Of a stretch of DNA of 48,162 nucleotides, positions 35,476-44,047 are shown in pieces (the stretch's first letter is position 1; each line of letters starts with the position of its first letter). The notes below the pieces were generated by a model. The model saw nothing but the letters and a program-made list of their open reading frames with translations. It had not been told where the DNA came from and searched no databases. A program made the position numbers and the translations under genes. This DNA comes from a bacterium UBP4_UBA6127 (GTDB taxonomy: Bacteria; UBP4; UBA4092): positions 2,883-51,044 of the forward strand of contig DIVR01000040.1 in the NCBI GenBank assembly GCA_002428325.1, read 5' to 3'.

Positions 35476-36765
35476 CTAACTTTCCACCCGGATAAGGAAG
35501 GATTTTCCTTTCACAACACTTAACCGGTCAATATCTCTAAGCGCTCTTTGTATGGAAGCTTCATTGGCTTCATGCGTCATCATGACCACCGGAACAGCAT
35601 CTCCGGCTTTTCGGGCCTTCTGTATCACCGAAGCAATGCTGATTTTATGCCGTCCCAGGATATTCGAAACGGCCGCAATCGCTCCGGGCCGGTCCACCAG
35701 GCTCATCCGTAAATAATATTTACAAACAATCTCACTGATGGGGATCACCGGAACATACCCGTAAGCCCTGGCTGATGGAATACGGACAGGGCCTCTTTCT
35801 ACGATTTTACGGCCCAGTTGAATCACATCACTGACAACAGCGCTGGCGGTCGGCATCATGCCTGCGCCACGCCCATAATACATGGTGGTTCCGACAACAT
35901 CCCCCGTAACCAGTATGCCATTGAAGACACCATTCACACTGGTCAGCAGGTTATCTTTGGGAAGCATGGTGGGATGGACTCGGATATCGACACCCTTCTC
36001 CATGAACTTCGCTATCGCCAGTAGTTTTATGACATATCCCAGTTCTGTGGCATATTGAATATCCTGGGAAGTAATCTCAGTAACCCCTTCCACATGGATA
36101 TCCTTCATATTAACCCAGCTCTGGGTAGAAAGATAACTTAAGACATTTATTTTATGGGCGGCATCATGCCCCCCCACATCCAGAGTGGGATCCGCTTCAG
36201 CATATCCCAGTTCCTGAGCCTGTTTAAGGACATCATTATAATCCATACCTTCATCTGTCATCTTAGTCAGAATATAGTTGGTTGTTCCGTTAAGAATCCC
36301 GAAGATACTTTGGATTTTATTGGCGGCTAAACCGGTTTTCATGGCATGGATAATGGGGATGCCCCCGCCGACACTGGCTTCAAAACCCACCTCGACATTA
36401 CTGGCGCTTGCTAATGCCATGATTTTCTGTCCATGCTCCGCCAGCAAAGCTTTATTGGCAGTGACCACATATTTCCCTTTTTTCAGGGCGGCATCAATAA
36501 ATTCTTTGGCAATGGTCGTCCCACCCACCAGCTCAATGACAATATCAATGGCAGGGTCGTTGATCAACTCATAGGCATTATTTGTCCAGAGCGTTCGCGG
36601 GATATTGACTTCTTTCCGTCTTCGAGTGTTTTTGTCAGCGATACGTTTTAATACCAATTCCAGGCCCGTGGTCTTTGAAAGCCAGTCTTTTTTCTCCAGC
36701 AGGACTTTTGCGACACCTGTGCCGACAGTCCCACAACCAATCAAACCGATATGGACTTTTTGCAT
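35476..36765 (-). CDS. hom: Homoserine dehydrogenase with ACT domain
   Basis: 429-residue NAD(P)-dependent homoserine dehydrogenase, reducing aspartate semialdehyde to homoserine. N-terminal GLIGCGTVGTGV, central GILNGTTNYILTKM and GYAEADPTLDVGGHDAAHK, and a C-terminal ACT domain (about 348-428, opening LRMSLVDRPGAIA) for feedback control, probably by threonine. GGGAGA eight bases upstream lies within the end of the PfkB gene, so the genes are coupled (gap 4 bases). Confidence 0.97.
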   Translation of the reverse strand: MQKVHIGLIGCGTVGTGVAKVLLEKKDWLSKTTGLELVLKRIADKNTRRRKEVNIPRTLWTNNAYELINDPAIDIVIELVGGTTIAKEFIDAALKKGKYVVTANKALLAEHGQKIMALASASNVEVGFEASVGGGIPIIHAMKTGLAANKIQSIFGILNGTTNYILTKMTDEGMDYNDVLKQAQELGYAEADPTLDVGGHDAAHKINVLSYLSTQSWVNMKDIHVEGVTEITSQDIQYATELGYVIKLLAIAKFMEKGVDIRVHPTMLPKDNLLTSVNGVFNGILVTGDVVGTTMYYGRGAGMMPTASAVVSDVIQLGRKIVERGPVRIPSARAYGYVPVIPISEIVCKYYLRMSLVDRPGAIAAVSNILGRHKISIASVIQKARKAGDAVPVVMMTHEANEASIQRALRDIDRLSVVKGKSFLIRVES

Positions 36766-36769
36766 AGAG

Positions 36770-37693
36770 TTATTCTCCCATTCCCTCTAGGGGATCAAAA
36801 TGACTTAATTCTTGAAATTCACGGTAACGCCCATGGATATCCTCCTGGGTCAATCTTCTGAGCCGGTTCAGGCTGAAATCTTCCACATTAAAAGAGGCCA
36901 TACAGCTTCCGGTTATCATAGCCCGCCGCAGGTTGACTTCATTAATATCCTTCATGGATGCCAGATACCCGATAAAACCACCGGCAAAGGTATCTCCGGC
37001 TCCGGTGGGGTCATGTATCATTTCCATCGGAAAGGCCGGAGCTGAAAAAATAAAATCAGAAGTGATCAATAAAGCTCCATGTTCACCTTTTTTGATAATC
37101 ACGATTTTAGGTCCCATGGAAAGAACCTGTCGGGCGGCTTTAATCAGGTTGGGGGTATTGCAGAGTTGCCGGGATTCCGCATCATTCAATAAAACCATAT
37201 CCACTTTGGATATGACCTTCAGCAGCTCATCTTTTTTATTCTGAATCCAATAATTCATGGTATCCAGGGCTACAAACTGGGGTTTATCCATTTGACGAAG
37301 AACATCCAGCTGAAGTTCCGGGTCAATATTCGCCAGGAAAACATATTCCGTGGACCGATACTGTTCAGGGATCACCGGATGGAATGTCGAAAAAACATTT
37401 AATTCGGTACTCAGGCTGTATGCCTGATTCATGTCATATTCATAATATCCGGACCACCGGAAAGTCTTGCCATCGACAATCTGTAATCCATCTAATGAAA
37501 TCTGACGTTCTTTCAGCAAATCCACATACTCGGATGGAAAATCACTCCCGACAATCCCGACCAGGTTGATAGGAGAATAGAAACTCGCGGAATAAGACGC
37601 ATGGGTCGCAGACCCCCCTAAGATATCCTTAACTTCCCCGAATGGAGTGGTCACACTATCCAGGGCCACTGAACCAACAATTAAAACACTCAC
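36770..37693 (-). CDS. PfkB-family carbohydrate/nucleoside kinase
   Basis: 307-residue ribokinase-fold sugar or nucleoside kinase. Motifs: LGGSATHASYSAS near the N-terminus and the catalytic DPTGAGDTFAGGF (about 228-240, base D234). The sugar specificity is unknown. A GTG at 37693 is chosen because AAGGAG lies six bases upstream; the longer frame adds residues unlike the family. It directly precedes hom. Confidence 0.9.
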   Translation of the reverse strand: MSVLIVGSVALDSVTTPFGEVKDILGGSATHASYSASFYSPINLVGIVGSDFPSEYVDLLKERQISLDGLQIVDGKTFRWSGYYEYDMNQAYSLSTELNVFSTFHPVIPEQYRSTEYVFLANIDPELQLDVLRQMDKPQFVALDTMNYWIQNKKDELLKVISKVDMVLLNDAESRQLCNTPNLIKAARQVLSMGPKIVIIKKGEHGALLITSDFIFSAPAFPMEMIHDPTGAGDTFAGGFIGYLASMKDINEVNLRRAMITGSCMASFNVEDFSLNRLRRLTQEDIHGRYREFQELSHFDPLEGMGE

Positions 37694-37794
37694 AGGCAGC
37701 TCCTTAAAAAAAATTAACAAACAATAAAACAATTACCGGGATAGGATTTTCAACCTTAAGATTTTTTTATCCCCTGATAGGATGGGTGAAGTCT

Positions 37795-38034
37795 TTATTC
37801 ATCCTCAATGGTAACCAGGGCCTCCCCGATTTCAACTTCATCTCCTTCTTCAACAAGGATTTCCAGAATTACGCCATTGACCGGAGATGGAAGATTAAAA
37901 ACTCCCTGGTTGAGGGACAGTTCCACCAGGTCATCGCCTTCATTGACCCGGTCGCCCTCATTAAAGTTCCACCGTTTAATGATCACACTCTCGATTTCTC
38001 CGCCTAATTCAGGAAGAACAATTTCTGTTGCCAT
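37795..38034 (-). CDS. Lipoyl/biotinyl-like carrier domain lacking the acceptor lysine
   Basis: 79 residues forming one lipoyl-type domain, with the paired strands IVLPELGGEIESVIIKRW and LPSPVNGVILEILVEEGD. The hairpin turn that normally reads D-K-A is N-Q-G (LVELSLNQGVFNLP), so the lysine that carries lipoate or biotin is Gln43; I confirmed this from the DNA. The only lysine is K20, outside the turn. GGAGGT six bases upstream fixes the ATG at 38034, and the longer frame overlapping lipA is not used. It follows lipA by 25 bases and is surely in its transcript. Function unknown; it may be a non-modified structural or regulatory relative of an H-protein or E2 domain. Confidence 0.88.
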   Translation of the reverse strand: MATEIVLPELGGEIESVIIKRWNFNEGDRVNEGDDLVELSLNQGVFNLPSPVNGVILEILVEEGDEVEIGEALVTIEDE

Positions 38035-38059
38035 TTGACAACCTCCACACTCAACACTT

Positions 38060-38935
38060 TCAAACAATATGCTGAAAGACTTTCTCTGCATGATAGGAGC
38101 TTCGAGCCAACGGAGTTGAAACCACCTGTTTGAATCCTCGTGCCAAGGCTCCCTGCTCCATTATTTTAAATTCATCCAAATTATAATATTTTACCACTGG
38201 CAGCTGTTCTAATGTCGGCCTTAGATACTGGCCGATGGTTAATATATCACAAGAAACGGCTCTTAAATCATCCATGGCTTTTTCAATTTCCGGGAAAGAT
38301 TCTCCTAAACCTACCATGATGCCTGATTTAGTGTAAATATCCGGTTTATGTCTTTTGGCTGTTTTCAAGACCTGAAGGGATAAATCATACCGGGCCCGGC
38401 TGCGTATTTTCGGGGTCAGGCTCTCAACTGTTTCCAAGTTATGGCTGTAAATATCCGGGCTGGCATCCAGGACCCTCTTGATTAAGGATTCCCTGCCATT
38501 AAAATCCGGGACCAGAACTTCCAGGGTGATTCCCTCTTGAGATTCATGTAACAATTCCAAACATCGGGCAAAATGGCCGGCACCATCATCCTCTAAGTCA
38601 TCCCGGGTGACTGAAGTAATAACCACATGCTTTATTCCCAGAGATTTTACAGCCTCCACCAGTTTTTCCGGTTCATGGGGATCTGGCGGCCGTATGCCCT
38701 CATGCCCCACAGAACAAAATCGGCAGTTTCGGGTGCAGGCATCCCCCAATATCATAAAGGTAGCAGTCCCGGATGCCCAGCATTCTTGCCGATTGGGACA
38801 TAAAGCACTCTGGCAGACAGTATTCAACTGCAGTTTATCCAATGCTTTATGGACATTCCGAGCAGAGTCGGCCGGGGCCAGGTTCCGCTTCAGCCATTGA
38901 GGTATTCGATTATGGTTCTTATCTAGTTGAGGCAT
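38060..38935 (-). CDS. lipA: Lipoyl synthase
   Basis: 291-residue radical SAM enzyme inserting two sulfurs into octanoyl-protein. Auxiliary cluster cysteines C41, C46, C52 (CQSALCPNRQEC), radical SAM cluster C67, C71, C74 (CTRNCRFC), and the C-terminal serine region PLARSSYHA. The ATG at 38935 is chosen over an upstream TTG because it matches the family start (RIPQWLKRNLA). It is first of a two-gene unit with the lipoyl-like protein. Confidence 0.95.
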   Translation of the reverse strand: MPQLDKNHNRIPQWLKRNLAPADSARNVHKALDKLQLNTVCQSALCPNRQECWASGTATFMILGDACTRNCRFCSVGHEGIRPPDPHEPEKLVEAVKSLGIKHVVITSVTRDDLEDDGAGHFARCLELLHESQEGITLEVLVPDFNGRESLIKRVLDASPDIYSHNLETVESLTPKIRSRARYDLSLQVLKTAKRHKPDIYTKSGIMVGLGESFPEIEKAMDDLRAVSCDILTIGQYLRPTLEQLPVVKYYNLDEFKIMEQGALARGFKQVVSTPLARSSYHAEKVFQHIV

Positions 38936-39004
38936 TAAAATCCATTCAAATAAAACCTTAATTAAGTTATCAAGGCTTATTCTCAATTACTAATCATCTT
39001 TATT

Positions 39005-39034
39005 ATCATACTTGTTATATAAACCTTGAATCAA
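39005..39034 (-). promoter_or_regulatory. Candidate promoter for lipA
   Basis: Minus-strand TTGATT (39029-39034), an 18-base spacer and TATGAT (39005-39010), between the suf terminator and the lipA start. Moderate match only. Confidence 0.35.
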
Positions 39035-39060
39035 TCTTATATTGGAGAAAAACCAAAATA

Positions 39061-39103
39061 AATAAAAAACCGATATCTTGAAGGGGGGGGCAGGATATCG
39101 GTT
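39061..39103 (-). terminator. Terminator of the suf operon
   Basis: Perfect 10-bp stem AACCGATATC/GATATCGGTT (arms 39068-39077 and 39094-39103), the loop containing eight consecutive G on the plus strand (C on the transcript), followed on the minus strand by a T-rich tail. It lies 28 bases after the sufT-like stop. Confidence 0.85.
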
Positions 39104-39130
39104 CTAAAACATCAAGTCTTTATTTAGGGT

Positions 39131-39430
39131 TTAATAAATACCCAGGTGATCTCTGGCTTCATCACTCATCATGTCCGGATTCCAGGGCGGGGTCCAGACC
39201 ATTTCAATATCAGCCAGAGTGATCCCTTCAATTAATTCAATAACTTCCTTGGCCTGATTCAGTATCTGGGGACCTACCGGGCAAGCCGGGCTGGTTAAGG
39301 TCATTTTAACGTAAACTTTGTCTTCCTGGATGGTAACATCATAGACTAATCCCAGGTTGACGATATCAATACCGATTTCGGGGTCTTTCACTACTTTTAA
39401 TGCTTGCCTGATTTCTTCTTCGGTAATCAT
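39131..39430 (-). CDS. sufT: SufT/MIP18-family (DUF59) Fe-S maturation protein
   Basis: 99-residue MIP18/PaaD-family protein (DUF59), a factor for maturing or delivering Fe-S clusters. Signature DPEIGIDIVNLGLVYDV and the conserved cysteine C50 in TSPACPVG. In suf operons this gene is usually called sufT. It is last of the operon, 12 bases after the Rieske gene and just before the terminator. Confidence 0.9.
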   Translation of the reverse strand: MITEEEIRQALKVVKDPEIGIDIVNLGLVYDVTIQEDKVYVKMTLTSPACPVGPQILNQAKEVIELIEGITLADIEMVWTPPWNPDMMSDEARDHLGIY

Positions 39431-39442
39431 TCCAGCTACTCC

Positions 39443-39769
39443 TTAATGTGATTCTTCCATCTTAATATAAATAATTTCATCCTCTACCCAGACTTTATAA
39501 CTTCTTATGGAGGTCAAAGCTGGCATACACTGGGGTTGTCCGGTTCGAATATCAAATCGGGCCCCATGCCTGGGACATTCGATTTCAAAGGCTTCCAGGG
39601 TCCCCTCCGCCAGAGGGCCTCCATCATGGGAACAAATATCTTCAGTGGCATAAAATTCGCCCTGAACATTATAAACAGCGATTCTTTTACCCTTCACAGT
39701 ATAAACTTTTTGAGTACCCTGGGGTATTTCGGATGCAGTACCCAATTGAAAAGAATCAGATGGCAGCAT
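39443..39769 (-). CDS. Rieske [2Fe-2S] ferredoxin-like protein
   Basis: 108-residue soluble Rieske domain: C46-x-H48 (CSHDGG) and C65-x2-H68 (CPRHGARF) bind a [2Fe-2S] cluster. It resembles the small NirD/biphenyl-ferredoxin type often found in suf operons, probably an electron carrier. A much longer frame opens at 39925, but it overlaps the scaffold gene and reads nothing familiar; GGAG five bases before the ATG at 39769 sets the start. Confidence 0.92.
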   Translation of the reverse strand: MLPSDSFQLGTASEIPQGTQKVYTVKGKRIAVYNVQGEFYATEDICSHDGGPLAEGTLEAFEIECPRHGARFDIRTGQPQCMPALTSIRSYKVWVEDEIIYIKMEESH

Positions 39770-39789
39770 ATTATCTCCGGGTCTCCTCT

Positions 39790-40257
39790 CTAATGGGAAG
39801 GACAGGAATGCCCATCGCCAGAGGCAAAATGCGGGTCTCCAGGCAACGTATCCTCTTTCAAGACCTGGTTTCTCCGATAATGCCGGATGGCCTCTCTGAG
39901 AATATTCAAACCCAAGGTACTGCATTTGGGCCGGGTAAGAGCTATTTCTTTCCCCACCACTTCCATCATATAATCCTGGGGCAGTTCTTCTATTTCCTTA
40001 ATAGTCTTGCCGGCGGCCAGTTCCATTGCCATGGATGCCGCAGCCTGGCTGATGGTGCAGCCCTCTCCTTCAAAGGTTAGAGATTCGATTTTTTCATCCG
40101 GCCCGACTTTTAAATAAACAGTAATGACATCCCCGCAACCAGGGTTCGTCCCCTTCTCTACCACACTGGGTTCGGTAAGGGTCCCATAATGCCGAGGATC
40201 TTCATAATGGTCCATTAAATCTTCAATCTGTTCTTCTCGTGTTCTTTCATCAATCAT
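39790..40257 (-). CDS. sufU: IscU/SufU-like Fe-S cluster scaffold
   Basis: 155-residue scaffold or sulfur-acceptor protein of the IscU/NifU-N family. Ligand set C41 (NPGCGD), D43, C67 (EGCTIS) and C112 (RPKCSTLGL). The gap between the second and third Cys is 44 residues, close to IscU and without the insertion I recall in Bacillus SufU, although the gene sits in a suf operon. The tail after about residue 130 is an extra, poorly conserved extension (GDGHSCPSH). The upstream gap of 104 bases is where sufS often lies. Confidence 0.9.
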   Translation of the reverse strand: MIDERTREEQIEDLMDHYEDPRHYGTLTEPSVVEKGTNPGCGDVITVYLKVGPDEKIESLTFEGEGCTISQAAASMAMELAAGKTIKEIEELPQDYMMEVVGKEIALTRPKCSTLGLNILREAIRHYRRNQVLKEDTLPGDPHFASGDGHSCPSH

Positions 40258-40361
40258 GGATTGGCGGTTCCTCTCCAGGGCAATCTATATTTTTTTTGTT
40301 AATTTCGATTGATCGATATTTCTCATATCCAATCATATAACTTCCCCCTGGGTTTTTGAAC

Positions 40362-41729
40362 TTAAAGGGGTTTTTCTTCCAACCCTAATTTTCTCAAAAT
40401 AAGGGTGCGGAGGGTATCTTTGATCGGTTCGGAAGATATTCGTTGTAATACTGTTTCAAAGAAACCCTCGACAATCAGGTTTTCGGCATTTTCCCGGGAG
40501 ATTCCACGGCTCATCAGGTAAAACACTTCTTCGGCGTTGATTTCACTGGTGGTTGAGCCATGGGTGCATCGGACATCATTGGCCTCGATTTCCAAGCCGG
40601 GGATAGAGTCCGCCCGGGCATCTGAATTCAGGCTCAGGTTATTATTCTTCTGATAAGCGTCTGTTTTCTGGGCATTGGGGTGGACCCGAATCATTCCCCG
40701 AAAAACAGTTCTGGCTTTATCGTCCAACACGCAATTGTACAGCAGGTCGCTGGCCGCATTGGGAGCGTCATGGTCTTGAAGGGTATGGTAATCCAGGTGC
40801 TGTTCTCCATTGACACAAATCAGCCCCAGCATATCCACCCGAGACCCTTCTTCTTTCAGATGGGTATTGGAATTAGTTTTGGCTATCTTTCCTCCCGCCC
40901 CGACTGCTATCCATTCCAATTGGGAATCTTTGGATAAGTAAGCTCTCTGGGTGCTGAAATGCCAGGTCTTTTGATTCCAGTCCTGGATATCCACATAGCG
41001 AAGCTTGGCTCCTTCCTGAAGAAAAATTTCGACTACCCCGCAATGGAGTCCTGGGGTTTCAGGCTCCAGGCTGCCAGTCCTTCGTATAAAAGAAGCTTCG
41101 CTCATCCGGCCCAATATGATCAGTACATGCGTAAAATCAGCCTGGCCGGATTGGGTGATCAATGTATAGAAATTAAGGGGGATCTCCACTTGGGTGTTAT
41201 CCGGAATATATACGACCACCCCGCCGGATTGATAGGCATAATGGATCGCAGCAAATTTACTGTCATTGCTGGGGACCGCCTTGGAATAATATTTCTGGAG
41301 CAGCTCGCTTCGGCGGGAATACACATTCTCCAAATAATCAAAGACAACCCCTTCCGGAAGTTTCTCACATCCCACACAGCCATGGGGAAGTGAATCCCGG
41401 GACATCAGGAAAATCCCATGGGAACGGCCCAGCTCAAATCGTTCTTTGGCTTCCTTTTCCAGTTTTCTAAAATCCACCAGCTTAGAGAACCCTTCGTAAT
41501 TTCCGGGAATCTGGAATTCTTCCAGTTTCAGGGAACGGATATCCGTTCTCCGCCAGGATTCATCTTTCAAGTTCGGCAAAGGCAGCTCATTGGCAGCTTC
41601 CCATGCAGTCTGGCGGTGGGCTTGCATCCAAACCGGTTCATTCTGTTGAGATTGAAATTTATGAAAGGTATCTTCCTTCATCATATTCATTGAGTTGATA
41701 CTCGGCATCACGGTCATCTTTTCTGTCAT
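40362..41729 (-). CDS. sufD: Fe-S cluster assembly protein SufD
   Basis: 455-residue SufD, the beta-helix partner of SufB in the SufBCD complex that builds Fe-S clusters. Family features: NELPLPNLKDESWRRTD near the N-terminus, the beta-helix core, and the C-terminal helices MSRGISRENAENLIVEGFF. AAAGG 4-5 bases upstream supports the ATG. It follows sufB by 34 bases. Confidence 0.95.
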   Translation of the reverse strand: MTEKMTVMPSINSMNMMKEDTFHKFQSQQNEPVWMQAHRQTAWEAANELPLPNLKDESWRRTDIRSLKLEEFQIPGNYEGFSKLVDFRKLEKEAKERFELGRSHGIFLMSRDSLPHGCVGCEKLPEGVVFDYLENVYSRRSELLQKYYSKAVPSNDSKFAAIHYAYQSGGVVVYIPDNTQVEIPLNFYTLITQSGQADFTHVLIILGRMSEASFIRRTGSLEPETPGLHCGVVEIFLQEGAKLRYVDIQDWNQKTWHFSTQRAYLSKDSQLEWIAVGAGGKIAKTNSNTHLKEEGSRVDMLGLICVNGEQHLDYHTLQDHDAPNAASDLLYNCVLDDKARTVFRGMIRVHPNAQKTDAYQKNNNLSLNSDARADSIPGLEIEANDVRCTHGSTTSEINAEEVFYLMSRGISRENAENLIVEGFFETVLQRISSEPIKDTLRTLILRKLGLEEKPL

Positions 41730-41763
41730 CCAGCCTTTCTGATATCATCCGCCATTATGAACC

Positions 41764-43176
41764 CTACCCCACTGAACCTTCCATCTGCAGTTGAATCAAA
41801 CGGTTCAGCTCAATGGCATATTCCATGGGAAGCTCTTTCACCAGAGGTTCAATAAATCCATTGACTATCATGGAGGAAGCTTCCCCCTCAGCAATACCTC
41901 GGCTCATCAGGTAAAAAAGTTGCTCATCATTGATTTTACTGACGGTCGCTTCATGTCCAATGGACACTTGTTTCTCGTTTACTTCAATATAAGGATAGGT
42001 GTCTGAACGGGATTTATCATCCAAGATCAAAGCATCGCAGACCACATTGGATTTGGCTCGGAAAGCGCCTTCCAGGACTTTTAACAGACCGCGGTAAGAA
42101 GCCCGCCCTCCATCCTTGCTGATGGATTTAGAGATGATCCGGGAAGTGGTATCCGGAGCGACATGGATAATTTTAGCGCCGGTATCCTGGTGTTGGCCCT
42201 TGCCGGCAAAAGCAATCGAAAGGACTTCCCCATGGGACCCTCGCCCTTTGAGGATAACCGCCGGATATTTCATGGTAACGCTGCTGCCCAGGTTGCCGTC
42301 CACCCATTCCATGGTAGCGTCTTCTTCACAGAGCGCTCTTTTGGTTACCAGGTTGTAAACATTATTAGCCCAGTTCTGGATAGTACTGTAACGAACCCGG
42401 CCGCCCCGTTTGACGAAAATCTCAACCACTGCGCTGTGAAGGGATTCACTGGAGTAAGTGGGAGCGGTACACCCTTCCACATAATGGACAAAACTCCCTT
42501 CATCGGCAATGATGAGAGTCCTTTCGAACTGGCCCATCCGTTCTGAATTGATCCGGAAATAGGCCTGCAGGGGGATATCCACATGGACTCCCGGCGGGAC
42601 ATAGATAAAACTGCCGCCAGACCAGACAGCGCTGTTTAAGGCTGCATATTTATTGTCAGCGGGAGGTATCAATTTGCCAAAGTATTCCTTAAAAAGGTCG
42701 GGATGTTCTTTAAGGGCCTGATCGGTCCCCAGAAAAATCACACCCTTGTTTTCCAAATCTTCTTTCAATTTATGATAAACCACTTCGGAATCATACTGGG
42801 CGCCGACTCCTGCCAGGTATTTACGTTCCGCTTCCGGAATTCCCAGCCGTTCAAAGGTATTTTTAATATCATTGGGGACTTCTTCCCAGGTCCTTTCAGA
42901 ACGATCCGAAGGTTTGATGTAATAATAGATATCCTGGAAATTCAGCGTCGACAAATCAGCGCCCCAGGTTACATCCGGCTTCGAATAGAAAGTCTGTAAT
43001 GCTTTGAGCCGGAACTGCCGCATCCAGTCAGGTTCGCCTTTGATTTCGGAAATCACATTGACGACTTTTTCACTGAGGCCTTTTTCAGCTTTATAAGAAT
43101 TGACCCGGTCGTCATGGAAACCGTATTTATAATCCTGCGGGATAACTTCTAATTGTTCATTCACATCATTTGTCAT
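41764..43176 (-). CDS. sufB: Fe-S cluster assembly protein SufB
   Basis: 470-residue SufB, the main scaffold subunit of SufBC2D. YVEGCTAPTYSSESLHSAVVE, QNWANNVYNLVTKRA, and the functional cysteine region SNVVCDALILDD are present, as are the C-terminal helices MSRGIAEGEASSMIVNGF. Frame opens at 43203, but GGAGG six bases before the ATG at 43176 gives the start; this just clears the sufC stop (43193). Confidence 0.97.
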   Translation of the reverse strand: MTNDVNEQLEVIPQDYKYGFHDDRVNSYKAEKGLSEKVVNVISEIKGEPDWMRQFRLKALQTFYSKPDVTWGADLSTLNFQDIYYYIKPSDRSERTWEEVPNDIKNTFERLGIPEAERKYLAGVGAQYDSEVVYHKLKEDLENKGVIFLGTDQALKEHPDLFKEYFGKLIPPADNKYAALNSAVWSGGSFIYVPPGVHVDIPLQAYFRINSERMGQFERTLIIADEGSFVHYVEGCTAPTYSSESLHSAVVEIFVKRGGRVRYSTIQNWANNVYNLVTKRALCEEDATMEWVDGNLGSSVTMKYPAVILKGRGSHGEVLSIAFAGKGQHQDTGAKIIHVAPDTTSRIISKSISKDGGRASYRGLLKVLEGAFRAKSNVVCDALILDDKSRSDTYPYIEVNEKQVSIGHEATVSKINDEQLFYLMSRGIAEGEASSMIVNGFIEPLVKELPMEYAIELNRLIQLQMEGSVG

Positions 43177-43192
43177 GGCATTCCTCCCTGGG

Positions 43193-44041
43193 TCAGGAAA
43201 CAACCTCTTTCAAGGCAATTTTATCTTCTGCTGCCAGATTGATTTCCAGGCCATATTTCTGACGGATAAACTCATACCCTTTATCTTCCAGGACTAATGC
43301 CAGATCCGCTCCGCCGGATTCGACAATTCTGCCATCCATGAAGATATGGACAAACTGAGGTTTTATATAATTCAGTATCCGCTGGTAATGGGTGATCACC
43401 AGGACTCCCAAATCAGGGCCGGAAAGGCGGTTCACCCCTTCGGAAACGGTCCGAAGGGCATCAATATCCAATCCCGAATCGGTTTCATCCAAGATGGCAT
43501 ATTTGGGTTTCAGAAGGCTCATTTGGAGGATTTCCATCCGCTTCTTTTCCCCTCCCGAAAATCCATCATTCAAAGAACGGCGGGCAAAAGATTTCTCCAC
43601 CCCCATCATTTTCATCTGCTCATCCAACTCCTTACGGAAATCCCGCATGGGAATCAAATGGTTTTCTTCGGCGGCTCCGGAATTATCTTCCGTTTTTTTC
43701 CCATATTGGCGAACGGCGCTGACCGATGACCGCAGGAAATTTGCGACACTGATTCCCGGGATGGCCACCGGATATTGATAGGCCAGGAAAAGTCCGTGTA
43801 CGGCCCGTTCATTGGGTTTCAATTCCAGGATGTTCTTTCCATCCAGCAAGACTTCCCCTTGGGTAATCTCATATCGGGGATGCCCGATAATAGTATAGGC
43901 CAGGGTGCTCTTGCCCGAACCATTCGGCCCCATCAACGCATGGATCTCACCGGGTTTGATAACCAGGTTGACCCCTTTTAAGATGGGTTTTCCTTCTACA
44001 TTAGCGTGAAGGTTTATGATTTCTAATGTGCCCTTTGACAT
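43193..44041 (-). CDS. sufC: Fe-S cluster assembly ATPase SufC
   Basis: 282-residue ABC-type ATPase that drives conformational change of SufBD. Walker A GPNGSGKST, signature FSGGEKKRMEIL, Walker B YAILDETDSGLD and the switch His (VITHYQR). It is longer than the usual 250 or so because of an insertion after the Q-loop (KKTEDNSGAAEENHL). AAGGAGG lies inside the end of sufR, 14 bases before the ATG, a long spacing. Confidence 0.97.
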   Translation of the reverse strand: MSKGTLEIINLHANVEGKPILKGVNLVIKPGEIHALMGPNGSGKSTLAYTIIGHPRYEITQGEVLLDGKNILELKPNERAVHGLFLAYQYPVAIPGISVANFLRSSVSAVRQYGKKTEDNSGAAEENHLIPMRDFRKELDEQMKMMGVEKSFARRSLNDGFSGGEKKRMEILQMSLLKPKYAILDETDSGLDIDALRTVSEGVNRLSGPDLGVLVITHYQRILNYIKPQFVHIFMDGRIVESGGADLALVLEDKGYEFIRQKYGLEINLAAEDKIALKEVVS

Positions 44042-44047
44042 GATAAT

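Noticed and set aside
39083..39090. Run of eight G as a possible phase-variation tract
   Set aside because: It lies in the loop of the suf terminator, outside any gene or promoter spacer, so slippage would have no evident effect.
39770..39925. 52-residue N-terminal extension of the Rieske protein
   Set aside because: It overlaps the scaffold gene in another frame; the ATG at 39769 has a good ribosome-binding site and family-length product.
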